From: Spirochaetaceae bacterium
GTDB taxonomy: Bacteria; Spirochaetota; Spirochaetia; Spirochaetales_E; Spirochaetaceae_B
Assembly: GCA_003249275.1 (NCBI GenBank)
Contig: QKJO01000116.1
Location: 1-5,468 of the forward strand
DNA length: 5,468 bases
Direction of reading: 5' to 3'
Notes under the pieces: model-generated
What the model saw: only the letters and a program-made list of their open reading frames with translations
Database searches by the model: none
Told to the model about the DNA's origin: nothing
In this document: positions 1-5,468 of the stretch, one piece after another
Position numbering within the stretch: the first letter of the stretch is position 1
Layout: every line of letters starts with the position of its first letter
Translations under genes and position numbers: made by a program

Positions 1-698
1 GCTTTGAGCTGACGGTTAATCAGAACGGAGAGTCCCAGGATCAGTGTCGCCGTCAAGAAGAGACCTATGGAGACGATCCTGATCCTGTTCAGATAGACGA
101 TCCCCTCCACCTTCAGATCTTCGACAATGGACGTTATAAGAGTGTCGAACTCTTTGGTGGCGTCATCAAGGGTTTCCAGGGCGTAGAGGGTGTCATCGAG
201 CAGGAGGATCTCGTCTGCCGTTAGCTGGTTCTGCATCCTCAGTTTGTACATTGTGTGGAGAAATCCGTTGACCATGACTTTTTCGCCCAGTCCCGACTGA
301 AGGATCAGGGAGAAATAGTGACCCGCATTGTTCAGTTGAACTTCCGTATAGCGCCAGACCCTCCGGGCTCCTTCCATCCGGCTCTGCATTGTGTGATCGG
401 ACTGACGCTGCTCTCTGGAAATGAGGTTATCCAGGGAGTGAGAAAAGGCACGGTATTCGGAAGTCCATTCTTTCAGGATTGTATGATCTCCTTCTTCGGA
501 CACGGTAAACCGGTCCAGAAGGATCTGATATGTCAGATTTTCAAACTGGTTCCACTGAGACAGAAGGGTCTGGGACTCCAGAGCGAGAGACTGAACCCTG
601 TTGGACTGGGTCGTATAAAAGACCACAACTCCCGTCAGCAGGCACAAAACCAGGAAAGTCAGGAGGAAGAGTCCAAAATAACTGTGGATTTTTCTCAT
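1..698 (-). CDS. Membrane sensor protein, N-terminal part (probable HAMP-containing histidine kinase), cut by left edge
   Basis: Reading the minus strand from the ATG at 698 gives an uninterrupted frame of 232 codons to the window edge. An in-frame TAG lies at 710-708, so this ATG is the first possible start. Residues about 7-28 form a hydrophobic helix (YFGLFLLTFLVLCLL...). Residues about 29-207 are a polar, helix-rich extracytoplasmic region with many Gln, Leu and Glu and no cysteine. Residues about 208-227 form a second membrane helix, followed by NRQLK, which looks like the start of a HAMP linker. This topology is typical of membrane histidine kinases but also of chemoreceptors and some diguanylate cyclases; the catalytic part lies outside the window. 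The stretch around residues 160-193 (LTADEILLLDD... then LETLDDATKEF) suggests a four-helix-bundle type sensor rather than a PAS or Cache fold. Divergence from an ABC sugar-importer locus favours a kinase controlling that locus. No clear Shine-Dalgarno sits just upstream. Membrane sensor: fairly sure. Kinase: inferred. Confidence 0.72.
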   Translation of the reverse strand, partial: MRKIHSYFGLFLLTFLVLCLLTGVVVFYTTQSNRVQSLALESQTLLSQWNQFENLTYQILLDRFTVSEEGDHTILKEWTSEYRAFSHSLDNLISREQRQSDHTMQSRMEGARRVWRYTEVQLNNAGHYFSLILQSGLGEKVMVNGFLHTMYKLRMQNQLTADEILLLDDTLYALETLDDATKEFDTLITSIVEDLKVEGIVYLNRIRIVSIGLFLTATLILGLSVLINRQLK

Positions 699-735
699 GC
701 CGCCAGTCTATCATAGGGATCACCACTCCTTCAAA

Positions 736-739
736 AGGA
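736..739 (+). promoter_or_regulatory. Ribosome binding site of first binding protein (weak, TTG start)
   Basis: AGGA lies 6 bases before the TTG at 746. An in-frame TGA at 743-745 directly precedes that TTG, so no earlier start is possible. The next in-frame ATG, at 788, would remove most of the signal peptide. A short Shine-Dalgarno plus a TTG start predicts modest translation. Confidence 0.6.
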
Positions 740-745
740 ATTTGA

Positions 746-2032
746 TTGAACCGGACAAGAAGAGTATTCCACATAGTATCCTTCGGGATGATCCTCCTTA
801 TGACCGGATGCGGTCCCGCCGGAACCAGGGCGGAGAAAACCCAGACCGTACTGAAGGTCTGGGACTTCAAGAATACCGAAGAGAGAACGAGACGCTCCAT
901 GACCCGTGTCGACCGGCTTTTCATGGAAGCCAACCCGGATATCAAGCTGGATCACCGGGGTTTTTTCGACCAGAAGTATATCCCCGTGCTGAAGGCTGCC
1001 CTTCTGGCAGGATCGGGTCCCGATGTTCTGTGGATTCACCACGGCTCCGAGTTCAACGACCTGACATCCTACCTGGAACCTCTGGAATCCTACGGAGACA
1101 TATCATCCTTCGGTTTCAGAGAAGAATCCCTGGATGCCTGCCGGAATCCGGAAGGAGTCCTCCTCGCCCTGCCCCTCACCTATCAGGGCATGGGATGGTA
1201 CTATAACAAACAGCTTTTTGAATCAGCCGGACTGGACCCGGAAAATCCTCCGGAAAACTGGAATGATTTTCAGAATGCCTGCGAAGCTCTTAAAAGCAGG
1301 GGCATCGTTCCCATTGCCACGGGTAATAACCGGCCTCTGACCACCGAATTCCTCCGCAGAAGCCTGATCAGCGCTTTTTTCACCGACAATGAACTCCGCA
1401 GTTTCTACAGAAACGGACGGGGCACCGAAACAGAACGGTACAGAACTGTCATCGGATTGATGAGAGAGCTGAGAGACAGGGACTACCTGGACCCGGAAGG
1501 GATTTTCAGGCCCTATTTCAGCTATGGTCTGGACAGCTTTGAGAGCGGTAATTCCGCCATGATACTGGGACTGATATCGGATATCATGAACTGGAAACTC
1601 TTTTCAGATTCTCTCGGCAAGGAGAACATCGGCTACTTTCCCAATCTGGTTCATCCCGACATGGTCCGGCCGGGAGCCCAGCTGATCCAGCCGGCGGGAA
1701 TCATGGTGGCGGTGAACAGGGATTCGAAGCATAAAAAAGAAGCCTTTTCCTATATTGAACACCTCTTTGATGAGGAGAGCCGCAGCATCCTGACAAGTGA
1801 ACTTGGCATGATGATCCCTGTTCGGAACATGTCCCTTCCCGTGGAAGAGTACCCTGTTCTGAACAGAATCGAGGCTGCTTTAAAGAATCCTTCCCTTGAT
1901 CCGGAGCTTTTCGTTCCCTCTGTTCAGGTGGGAGATCTGCAGTACAGGCTGGATGATCTTCTCATCAATACGAAGGAAATCGGTGTGGACGATTACATCG
2001 AGAAAATGAATAAAGAGCTGATCCTCTACTGA
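746..2032 (+). CDS. Extracellular sugar-binding lipoprotein (ABC family 1 solute-binding protein), first paralogue
   Basis: This 428-residue protein has the usual length for a family 1 (CUT1-type) solute-binding protein. A short basic N-terminus (NRTRR) and a hydrophobic stretch end in LMTGC, a signal peptidase II lipobox with Cys22, so the mature protein should be lipid-anchored outside the inner membrane. Family landmarks are VWDFK at 38-42, the GPDVLW motif at 91-96, a PLTYQGMGWYYNK strand-turn, a DPxNPPENWNDF segment, and the ISDIMNW/GYFPN region near the hinge. The C-terminal half ends with a typical MxIPVRN-like loop and a helical DDYIEKMNKEL tail. It is a clear paralogue of the next gene, with matching motifs in the same order. 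About half of its Gly codons are GGA or GGG, against about one in five in the next gene, and it starts with TTG; both point to lower expression. The ligand cannot be read from the sequence. It could be a second importer receptor with different specificity or, given its place beside a divergent sensor gene, a sensing partner. Confidence 0.9.
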   Translation: MNRTRRVFHIVSFGMILLMTGCGPAGTRAEKTQTVLKVWDFKNTEERTRRSMTRVDRLFMEANPDIKLDHRGFFDQKYIPVLKAALLAGSGPDVLWIHHGSEFNDLTSYLEPLESYGDISSFGFREESLDACRNPEGVLLALPLTYQGMGWYYNKQLFESAGLDPENPPENWNDFQNACEALKSRGIVPIATGNNRPLTTEFLRRSLISAFFTDNELRSFYRNGRGTETERYRTVIGLMRELRDRDYLDPEGIFRPYFSYGLDSFESGNSAMILGLISDIMNWKLFSDSLGKENIGYFPNLVHPDMVRPGAQLIQPAGIMVAVNRDSKHKKEAFSYIEHLFDEESRSILTSELGMMIPVRNMSLPVEEYPVLNRIEAALKNPSLDPELFVPSVQVGDLQYRLDDLLINTKEIGVDDYIEKMNKELILY

Positions 2033-2036
2033 TTTT

Positions 2037-2065
2037 TTGGAAGAATTCACCATTTTTGGTATAAA
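2037..2065 (+). promoter_or_regulatory. Candidate sigma-70-type promoter for second binding protein and permeases
   Basis: TTGGAA at 2037-2042 and TATAAA at 2060-2065 are separated by exactly 17 bases. They match the -35 consensus at 4 of 6 positions and the -10 at 5 of 6. Initiation would fall near 2072, giving a leader of about 170 nucleotides. The spacer contains the inverted repeat ACCA-TTTT-TGGT (2049-2060), a possible operator. In AT-rich sequence such matches also occur by chance. Confidence 0.4.
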
Positions 2066-2168
2066 TCACACATTTTGAATGTCCCCATTCCTCACTTCTG
2101 ATACAGATTCACACAATTGAAACTTTCCCGAATTCAAAAACCGGAGCCAGAATAAACCTGATCTGAAC

Positions 2169-2184
2169 AAGACCTTCGGGTCTT
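2169..2184 (+). other. UUCG tetraloop hairpin in the mRNA leader
   Basis: AAGACC (2169-2174) and GGTCTT (2179-2184) pair as a 6-bp stem closed by C-G around TTCG, the exceptionally stable cUUCGg tetraloop. No T-run follows, so it is not an intrinsic terminator. It may help fold or protect the leader of the strongly translated downstream gene. Role inferred. Confidence 0.45.
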
Positions 2185-2228
2185 CAAACAGCATTCGTCA
2201 GAGCTTCAAATCAGCTTTGATAGATTTT

Positions 2229-2234
2229 AGGAGG
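2229..2234 (+). promoter_or_regulatory. Strong ribosome binding site of second binding protein
   Basis: AGGAGG, the full Shine-Dalgarno core, lies 8 bases before the GTG at 2243. It decides the GTG start, which directly leads into a basic-hydrophobic signal peptide. It contrasts with the short AGGA of the upstream paralogue. Confidence 0.85.
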
Positions 2235-2242
2235 AAAACCTG

Positions 2243-3538
2243 GTGTTTACGAAAAAAGGTTTCATTTTACTGCTTGTGTCTTTAGGGATCTGTCTGCCGC
2301 TTATGGCTGCAGGTCAGAGTGACAAATCTGCAAAAGACGAGGGTCCCGTAACCCTGACTGTCTGGGACTTCAAATACAGCGAAGAAGTCATGGGCTCTGC
2401 TCTCAAGGATATGGACTCTCTGTATATGTCCAACAATCCCGGTGTGGAAATCAAACACGTTGCTCAGCCCCACGACAACTACTATGAGATTCTGGCCTCA
2501 TCATTGAGTTCAGGCGTCGGTCCCGATGTCCTGATGGCCCATGCAGACCAGAGAATCTGGAACATGGATGAGTTTCTCCTTCCCCTGGACAGCGCCATTG
2601 CAAGCTGGAAGAGCGATATCGCCGACTCCGCATGGGTTGCCTGTTCTTCCACAAAAGAAGCTGACAAGAATATTAAAATCGTTCCCCTCACAGCACAGGG
2701 TCTGGGAATCTACTTCAACAAGAGCAATCTTAAAAAAGCCGGTGTTGATCCCTCATCCAATCTGAGCGACTGGAATGCCTTCCTTACTGCCTGTGAAAAA
2801 CTGAAAGCTGCCGGAATTCCTCCCATCGTCATGGGTAACGGCGGAGCCCCCTTCGGTGTTGACTTTATGTACAGAACCCTTCTGGCCAACTTCTACGGTC
2901 CCGAACTGACCGGTTTTGCCGACGGCAAGGCCAACATCAGCGACAAAGCTTTCATTGAAGCCACCCGCATGATCAAAACTCTGTACACCAAAGGCTACAT
3001 CATCACCGAAAACGCCACCATGCCCTACTTCATGGACGCCATCGAACTCTTCAAATCCGGAGAAGGCGGTTTCTTTGTAGGTCTTACTTCCGACATCGCT
3101 CACTGGAAAGATTTCGGCGATGCCTTCGGCTACGAAAATCTTGGCTACTTCCCCAGCATCAACAGTGCCGAGGCCAAGTACAAGGACAGACAGGCCAATC
3201 AGGGTGCAGGTATCGGTTTTGCCGTTAACGACAGCACAAAACACGAGGCGGAAGCAGTGGACTATCTGTATGAGCTGATTCACGGCGAATCTGCCAATAT
3301 CTTCCTCAACAGAACCGGAGCCATCATCCCCAACAAGAATCTGCCCATTGAGAACGAGTCTCTGGCTACCGTCGTCAGTTTCATGAGCAAGAATGCAGTT
3401 CCCGACTTCTACACCCAGCTGAATGCCGGCTTCGGTGCGGAACTCTACAACTACATCCAGCTCTTTTTCCTCGCCGACGAAATGACTCTCAACGAGTATA
3501 TCGACAGCCTGCAGAAATCTTACGAGATGAACCGCTGA
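2243..3538 (+). CDS. Extracellular sugar-binding protein (ABC family 1 solute-binding protein), second paralogue
   Basis: This 431-residue protein starts at GTG behind a perfect AGGAGG. The signal peptide has a KK pair at 4-5, a hydrophobic core at about 7-21 and ends in LMAAGQSDK. There is no lipobox: the only early cysteine, Cys17, lies inside the core after GI. Signal peptidase I cleavage near residues 22-24 is therefore expected, giving a soluble or N-terminally retained periplasmic protein. The AAGQ ending is common in spirochaete binding proteins. Family landmarks are VWDFK at 40-44, GPDVL at 93-97, PLTAQGLGIYFNK, DWNAF, TSDIAHW with NLGYFPS, and a C-terminal GAIIPNKN loop. Gly codons are mostly GGT or GGC, and TTC dominates Phe codons, fitting strong expression. 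Directly upstream of two MalF/MalG-type permeases, it is the likely substrate-delivery component of that importer. The exact ligand (mono- or oligosaccharide, polyol or glycerol-phosphate derivative) cannot be told. Confidence 0.93.
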   Translation: MFTKKGFILLLVSLGICLPLMAAGQSDKSAKDEGPVTLTVWDFKYSEEVMGSALKDMDSLYMSNNPGVEIKHVAQPHDNYYEILASSLSSGVGPDVLMAHADQRIWNMDEFLLPLDSAIASWKSDIADSAWVACSSTKEADKNIKIVPLTAQGLGIYFNKSNLKKAGVDPSSNLSDWNAFLTACEKLKAAGIPPIVMGNGGAPFGVDFMYRTLLANFYGPELTGFADGKANISDKAFIEATRMIKTLYTKGYIITENATMPYFMDAIELFKSGEGGFFVGLTSDIAHWKDFGDAFGYENLGYFPSINSAEAKYKDRQANQGAGIGFAVNDSTKHEAEAVDYLYELIHGESANIFLNRTGAIIPNKNLPIENESLATVVSFMSKNAVPDFYTQLNAGFGAELYNYIQLFFLADEMTLNEYIDSLQKSYEMNR

Positions 3539-3563
3539 TTAACTGACTCTGCAAATTGACCAT

Positions 3564-3591
3564 AAGGGCGGGAACAGCCGTTTCCGCCCTT
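3564..3591 (+). other. Strong intercistronic hairpin between binding-protein and permease genes
   Basis: The left arm 3564-3575 pairs with the right arm 3580-3591 over 12 bp (one G-U pair, at 3572/3583) around the 4-base loop AGCC. The core is GGGCGG with CCGCCC. No T-run follows; the sequence continues CCAACGAATAGG into the permease ribosome binding site. It therefore resembles the intergenic stem-loops behind binding-protein genes such as malE, which block 3' exonucleases and leave the binding-protein message more abundant than the permease message. Partial termination is an alternative. The structure is certain from sequence; the role is inferred by analogy. Confidence 0.75.
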
Positions 3592-3611
3592 CCAACGAAT
3601 AGGATAAATCC

Positions 3612-4508
3612 ATGACAAAACGAAGATTGATGAAACAGCAGGAAGAACGGGATGCCCTGATTCTGATGCTCCCCCTCCTCCTGCTTATGCTGGTGTTTAC
3701 GGTCTACCCCGTGCTGGCCAACTTTTTCTACAGTATGACCAAATGGAAAGGATTCGGAACTCCCGAATGGGTGGGGTTTCAGAACTATATAACCCTGTTT
3801 CAGGATGTGAAATTCTGGCATTCCCTGAAGAACCTGACCGTGTTGATCCTCTACATTCCGGCAGGGGTCTTTCTGCCTTTGATCATCGCGGCCATACTCC
3901 GTGACGGTCTCAAGGGATGGACTTTTTTCCGCTCCGTCATCTATCTTCCCAACATTCTGGGTTATGTTATCCTGGGTACCCTGTTCAGCATCCTCCTCAG
4001 TCAGAGAGGTCCGCTGATCGAACTTCTGACCATGATGGGTGTTCAGGACGCCAACAGGATCAATGTTCTGGGACAGTCCGGAACGGCCATACATGTTGTA
4101 GCCATCCTCTTCGTCATCCTGATGAAGATGGGATTCGGATGTATCTATTTCCTGGCCGCCATGAGCAGCATCGACTCTTCCATGTATGATGCCGCCGGTA
4201 TCGACGGTGCCAACTGGTGGCAGAAGTTCATCAATATAACCGTTCCCAGCATCAGTTTCTCAGTTCAGTTCTTCGTTGTCCTCTCCTTCATCGAAGTCTT
4301 TGCCCGTATGTACAGTTTTATCTACACCCTGACCTATGGGGGTCCGGGATTCGCCACCTTCACTCTGGAATTCGGAATCTACAGGCAGGGCTTCAAGGCC
4401 TTCAAGATGGGCTATGCCTCCAGCTGGGCCGTGGTTCTCTTTATCTTCTGTTCCGCCATTGCGGCTCTCCAGATCCATATCCTCAAAAAAGGAGACCAGC
4501 TGCAATGA
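3612..4508 (+). CDS. ABC sugar importer permease, MalF/UgpA-like
   Basis: This 298-residue integral membrane protein has the length and about six membrane segments usual for a CUT1 permease of the short MalF/UgpA/LacF type. A charged cytoplasmic N-terminus (MTKRRLMKQQEERD) leads into the first helix at about 15-37. WVGFQNYITLF (53-63) is the typical periplasmic segment after it. The EAA loop, which docks onto the ATPase, reads YDAAGIDGA at 192-200 with ITVP at 209-212, matching the EAA---G---------I-LP pattern. The C-terminal part has TYGGPGFATFTLEFGIYRQGF, a conserved MalF-family stretch. The start has AGGA (3601-3604) 7 bases upstream. The last codons overlap the next permease by ATGA, indicating translational coupling. 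It should form the membrane channel as a heterodimer with the next gene product, fed by the binding protein upstream. Family assignment is secure; substrate is not. Confidence 0.95.
   Translation: MTKRRLMKQQEERDALILMLPLLLLMLVFTVYPVLANFFYSMTKWKGFGTPEWVGFQNYITLFQDVKFWHSLKNLTVLILYIPAGVFLPLIIAAILRDGLKGWTFFRSVIYLPNILGYVILGTLFSILLSQRGPLIELLTMMGVQDANRINVLGQSGTAIHVVAILFVILMKMGFGCIYFLAAMSSIDSSMYDAAGIDGANWWQKFINITVPSISFSVQFFVVLSFIEVFARMYSFIYTLTYGGPGFATFTLEFGIYRQGFKAFKMGYASSWAVVLFIFCSAIAALQIHILKKGDQLQ
4489..4494 (+). promoter_or_regulatory. Ribosome binding site of second permease, inside first permease gene
   Basis: AAGGAG lies 10 bases before the ATG at 4505, within the last codons of the first permease. 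It fixes the second permease's start at 4505, although its frame is open much further upstream. Confidence 0.75.
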
Positions 4509-5335
4509 TCAACAGAAAAAACATATCCCTCTTCTTTACCTATCTCTTCCTGGCCATCGTGACCTTCGTCAGTATCTATCCCTTGTATTTCTCTTTTATC
4601 TCCAGCTTCAAGACCATGGCGGAGTACACTCAGAGCAATACGGCCTTCCCGGGAAGCTTCAATTTTGAAAATTACGCCTATGTGTTCCGGAACCTGGAAT
4701 TCACCCGGTATATGCTTAATTCCGCCGTCACAGTGACTGCGGGCATGGTCCTCTATATCCTCATCTGCAACGCCGCCGGTTTCGCACTGGGACTGCTGCG
4801 GTTCAGATTCAAAATGCCCGTTTTTACCTTTGTCCTGTTTTTCCAGATCTTCCCCCAGATGGTCATCGCCGCCCAGGTCTTCCGGATCTGTTCCAAAATC
4901 GGACTGATGAACTCCCACCTGGGACTGATTCTGGTCTGGGTAGCCTACTTCGCCCCCTTCGGGACCTATATTATGTCCACCTACTACGCCACCATCCCCC
5001 GGTCCATGATCGAGTCGGCCCGGATCGACGGAGCCGGAGTTTTCAGACAGCTTCTGAGCATCATGATGCCCATGGCCACACCCATGATCGGAACCCTGGG
5101 AATCGTCGGAAGTCTGGCCATGTGGACAGAGCTGCCCTTCTCCCTGCTGCTGATTCACGATCCCGAGAAGAGGCCCCTCTCCCTGGGAATCGCCATCATG
5201 AAGGGTGAGCACGGCATACCCGTTCCCGTCCTTTCGGCGGCCATCCTGGTCTCCGCAGCCATTCCTCTGGTTCTCTACTTTGTGTTCCAGAAAAACATTC
5301 ATATGGAATCCACCGCCGGCGCCGTCAAGGGCTGA
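4505..5335 (+). CDS. ABC sugar importer permease, MalG/UgpE-like
   Basis: This 276-residue inner-membrane protein has the normal length for a CUT1 MalG/UgpE-type permease. The first helix spans about residues 8-30 and ends in SIYPLYFSFISSFKT, a segment characteristic of this family. The periplasmic loop has FPGSFNFENYAYVF, matching the usual P-----NY pattern. The EAA loop reads IESARIDGAGVFRQLL at 169-184 with IMMP at 186-189. The protein ends in GAVKG, a common terminus of MalG-like permeases. The frame is open from about 4217, but the upstream stretch lacks hydrophobic helices and overlaps the first permease, so the ATG at 4505 in the ATGA overlap is the real start. It should pair with the first permease. 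No ATPase gene follows within the window, so a shared MsmK/UgpC-type ATPase encoded elsewhere is likely. Confidence 0.95.
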   Translation: MINRKNISLFFTYLFLAIVTFVSIYPLYFSFISSFKTMAEYTQSNTAFPGSFNFENYAYVFRNLEFTRYMLNSAVTVTAGMVLYILICNAAGFALGLLRFRFKMPVFTFVLFFQIFPQMVIAAQVFRICSKIGLMNSHLGLILVWVAYFAPFGTYIMSTYYATIPRSMIESARIDGAGVFRQLLSIMMPMATPMIGTLGIVGSLAMWTELPFSLLLIHDPEKRPLSLGIAIMKGEHGIPVPVLSAAILVSAAIPLVLYFVFQKNIHMESTAGAVKG

Positions 5336-5349
5336 AGCCCCCGTCCGGC
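5315..5349 (+). other. Possible two-part hairpin across the second permease's stop codon
   Basis: GGGC (5329-5332) and GCCC (5337-5340) flank the loop TGAA, which contains the stop codon. Outside them GCCGG (5315-5319) can pair with CCGGC (5345-5349), with unpaired bases between the two stems. No T-run follows. It may be a weak processing or stabilising element, or chance in GC-rich sequence. Confidence 0.25.
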
Positions 5350-5387
5350 ATACATAAACAAGACTTAATCTGTTCGGGAGTAACGAT

Positions 5388-5468
5388 ATGCAAATGAATT
5401 GGAAAGAAAACTGGCCGGAAACCCGCCGGCGTTTTGAAAGATGGTGGAACCGGGACGGTTTCATCCTC
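5388..5468 (+). CDS. Start of a further operon gene, possibly uroporphyrinogen-decarboxylase-like, cut by right edge
   Basis: An ATG at 5388 with GGGAG (5376-5380) 7 bases upstream opens a frame that runs to the window end, 27 codons. A second in-frame ATG at 5394 is less well placed. The peptide begins MQMNWKENWPET and continues with an Arg- and Trp-rich stretch (RRRFERWWNRDGFIL). An N-terminus with WKENxxxTxxRxxxWW(N/H)xxGx resembles, from memory, that of some uroporphyrinogen-decarboxylase-like proteins of spirochaetes and Firmicutes found near sugar importers. There is no signal peptide or membrane helix, so a cytoplasmic enzyme is likely. It lies only 52 bp after the permease stop with no terminator between, so it is probably co-transcribed and acts on the imported compound or its product. 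It is not an ATPase of the UgpC/MsmK type, which would show an N-terminal beta strand and an early Walker A. Gene: fairly sure. Family: a guess. Confidence 0.6.
   Translation, partial: MQMNWKENWPETRRRFERWWNRDGFIL

Larger units (their letters stand above)
2033..2242 (+). other. Non-coding leader between the two binding-protein genes
   Basis: This 210-bp stretch has no convincing reading frame and is more AT-rich than its surroundings, especially at 2033-2140. It contains a candidate promoter (2037-2065), TCACACA repeats (2066-2072 and 2109-2115), a UUCG-capped hairpin (2169-2184), an imperfect direct repeat (2182-2192 and 2204-2215) and the ribosome binding site of the next gene. There is no terminator after the first binding-protein gene: the T-run at 2033-2038 is preceded by only a 4-bp possible stem. 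Some read-through from the upstream gene is therefore likely, with a second start inside this leader boosting the downstream genes. Confidence 0.6.

Noticed and set aside
255..716. Plus-strand open frame of 153 codons opposite the sensor gene
   Set aside because: The minus-strand frame is longer, runs to the edge, and has a clear two-helix sensor topology. The plus-strand peptide has no recognisable domain and its start has no ribosome binding site.
2011..2038. Intrinsic terminator after the first binding-protein gene
   Set aside because: A T-run exists at 2033-2038, but the only preceding stem is about 4 bp (AGAG with CTCT) and is not adjacent to it.
2033..2242. Known riboswitch in the long leader
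   Set aside because: I see no conserved core of a known riboswitch class, only one short tetraloop hairpin and short repeats.
2753..4094. Minus-strand open frames at 2753-3283 and 3489-4094
   Set aside because: They lie opposite the second binding protein and first permease, show no family motif, and one crosses the intercistronic hairpin. They are shadows.
4217..4504. Upstream extension of the second permease frame
   Set aside because: It lies wholly inside the first permease, encodes no hydrophobic helix, and the ATG at 4505 has its own ribosome binding site and the classic ATGA overlap.
4412..5464. Minus-strand open frame of 350 codons opposite the second permease
   Set aside because: The peptide is rich in Gly, Asp, His and Gln in the way typical of an antisense shadow of a membrane protein. 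The plus-strand permease is unmistakable.
1..5468. CRISPR array, insertion sequence, tRNA or rRNA, phage or defence genes
   Set aside because: There are no regularly spaced repeats, transposase frames, terminal inverted repeats or tRNA-like folds. All coding sequence is explained by a transport and sensing locus.

Overview
The window carries one sugar-type ABC importer locus with a divergent membrane sensor gene, from a bacterium of roughly balanced base composition. I infer a free-living spirochaete (Spirochaeta, Oceanispirochaeta or Sediminispirochaeta type). The basis is the signal-peptide end of the second binding protein (AAGQ followed by a polar linker), which is common in spirochaete solute-binding proteins, and the importer layout without a local ATPase. 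No rRNA or other phylogenetic marker is present, so this placement is tentative.

Layout, left to right: (1) 1-698, minus strand: the N-terminal part of a two-transmembrane sensor protein that runs off the left edge just where a HAMP linker would begin. (2) A 47-bp divergent gap. (3) 746-2032, plus: a lipoprotein-type extracytoplasmic sugar-binding protein with a TTG start. (4) 2033-2242: a 210-bp non-coding leader with a candidate promoter, short repeats and a UUCG-capped hairpin. (5) 2243-3538: a second, paralogous sugar-binding protein with a GTG start, a strong ribosome binding site and a non-lipoprotein-type signal peptide. (6) A 73-bp gap holding a strong 12-bp-stem hairpin. (7) 3612-4508 and 4505-5335: two CUT1-family (MalF/MalG-like) inner-membrane permeases overlapping by ATGA. 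(8) From 5388 to the right edge: the first 27 codons of another gene, perhaps of the uroporphyrinogen-decarboxylase-like superfamily.

Inferred working model: the abundant second binding protein delivers a carbohydrate, or a glycerol-phosphate-like solute, to the MalF/MalG-type permease pair. The ATPase would be encoded elsewhere (MsmK/UgpC-type sharing). The divergent sensor probably controls the locus. The first binding protein looks like a diverged, lipid-anchored, low-expression paralogue. It sits beside the sensor rather than beside the permeases, so it may be a ligand-sensing partner of that sensor. This is the most interesting hypothesis in the window. The importer itself is ordinary.
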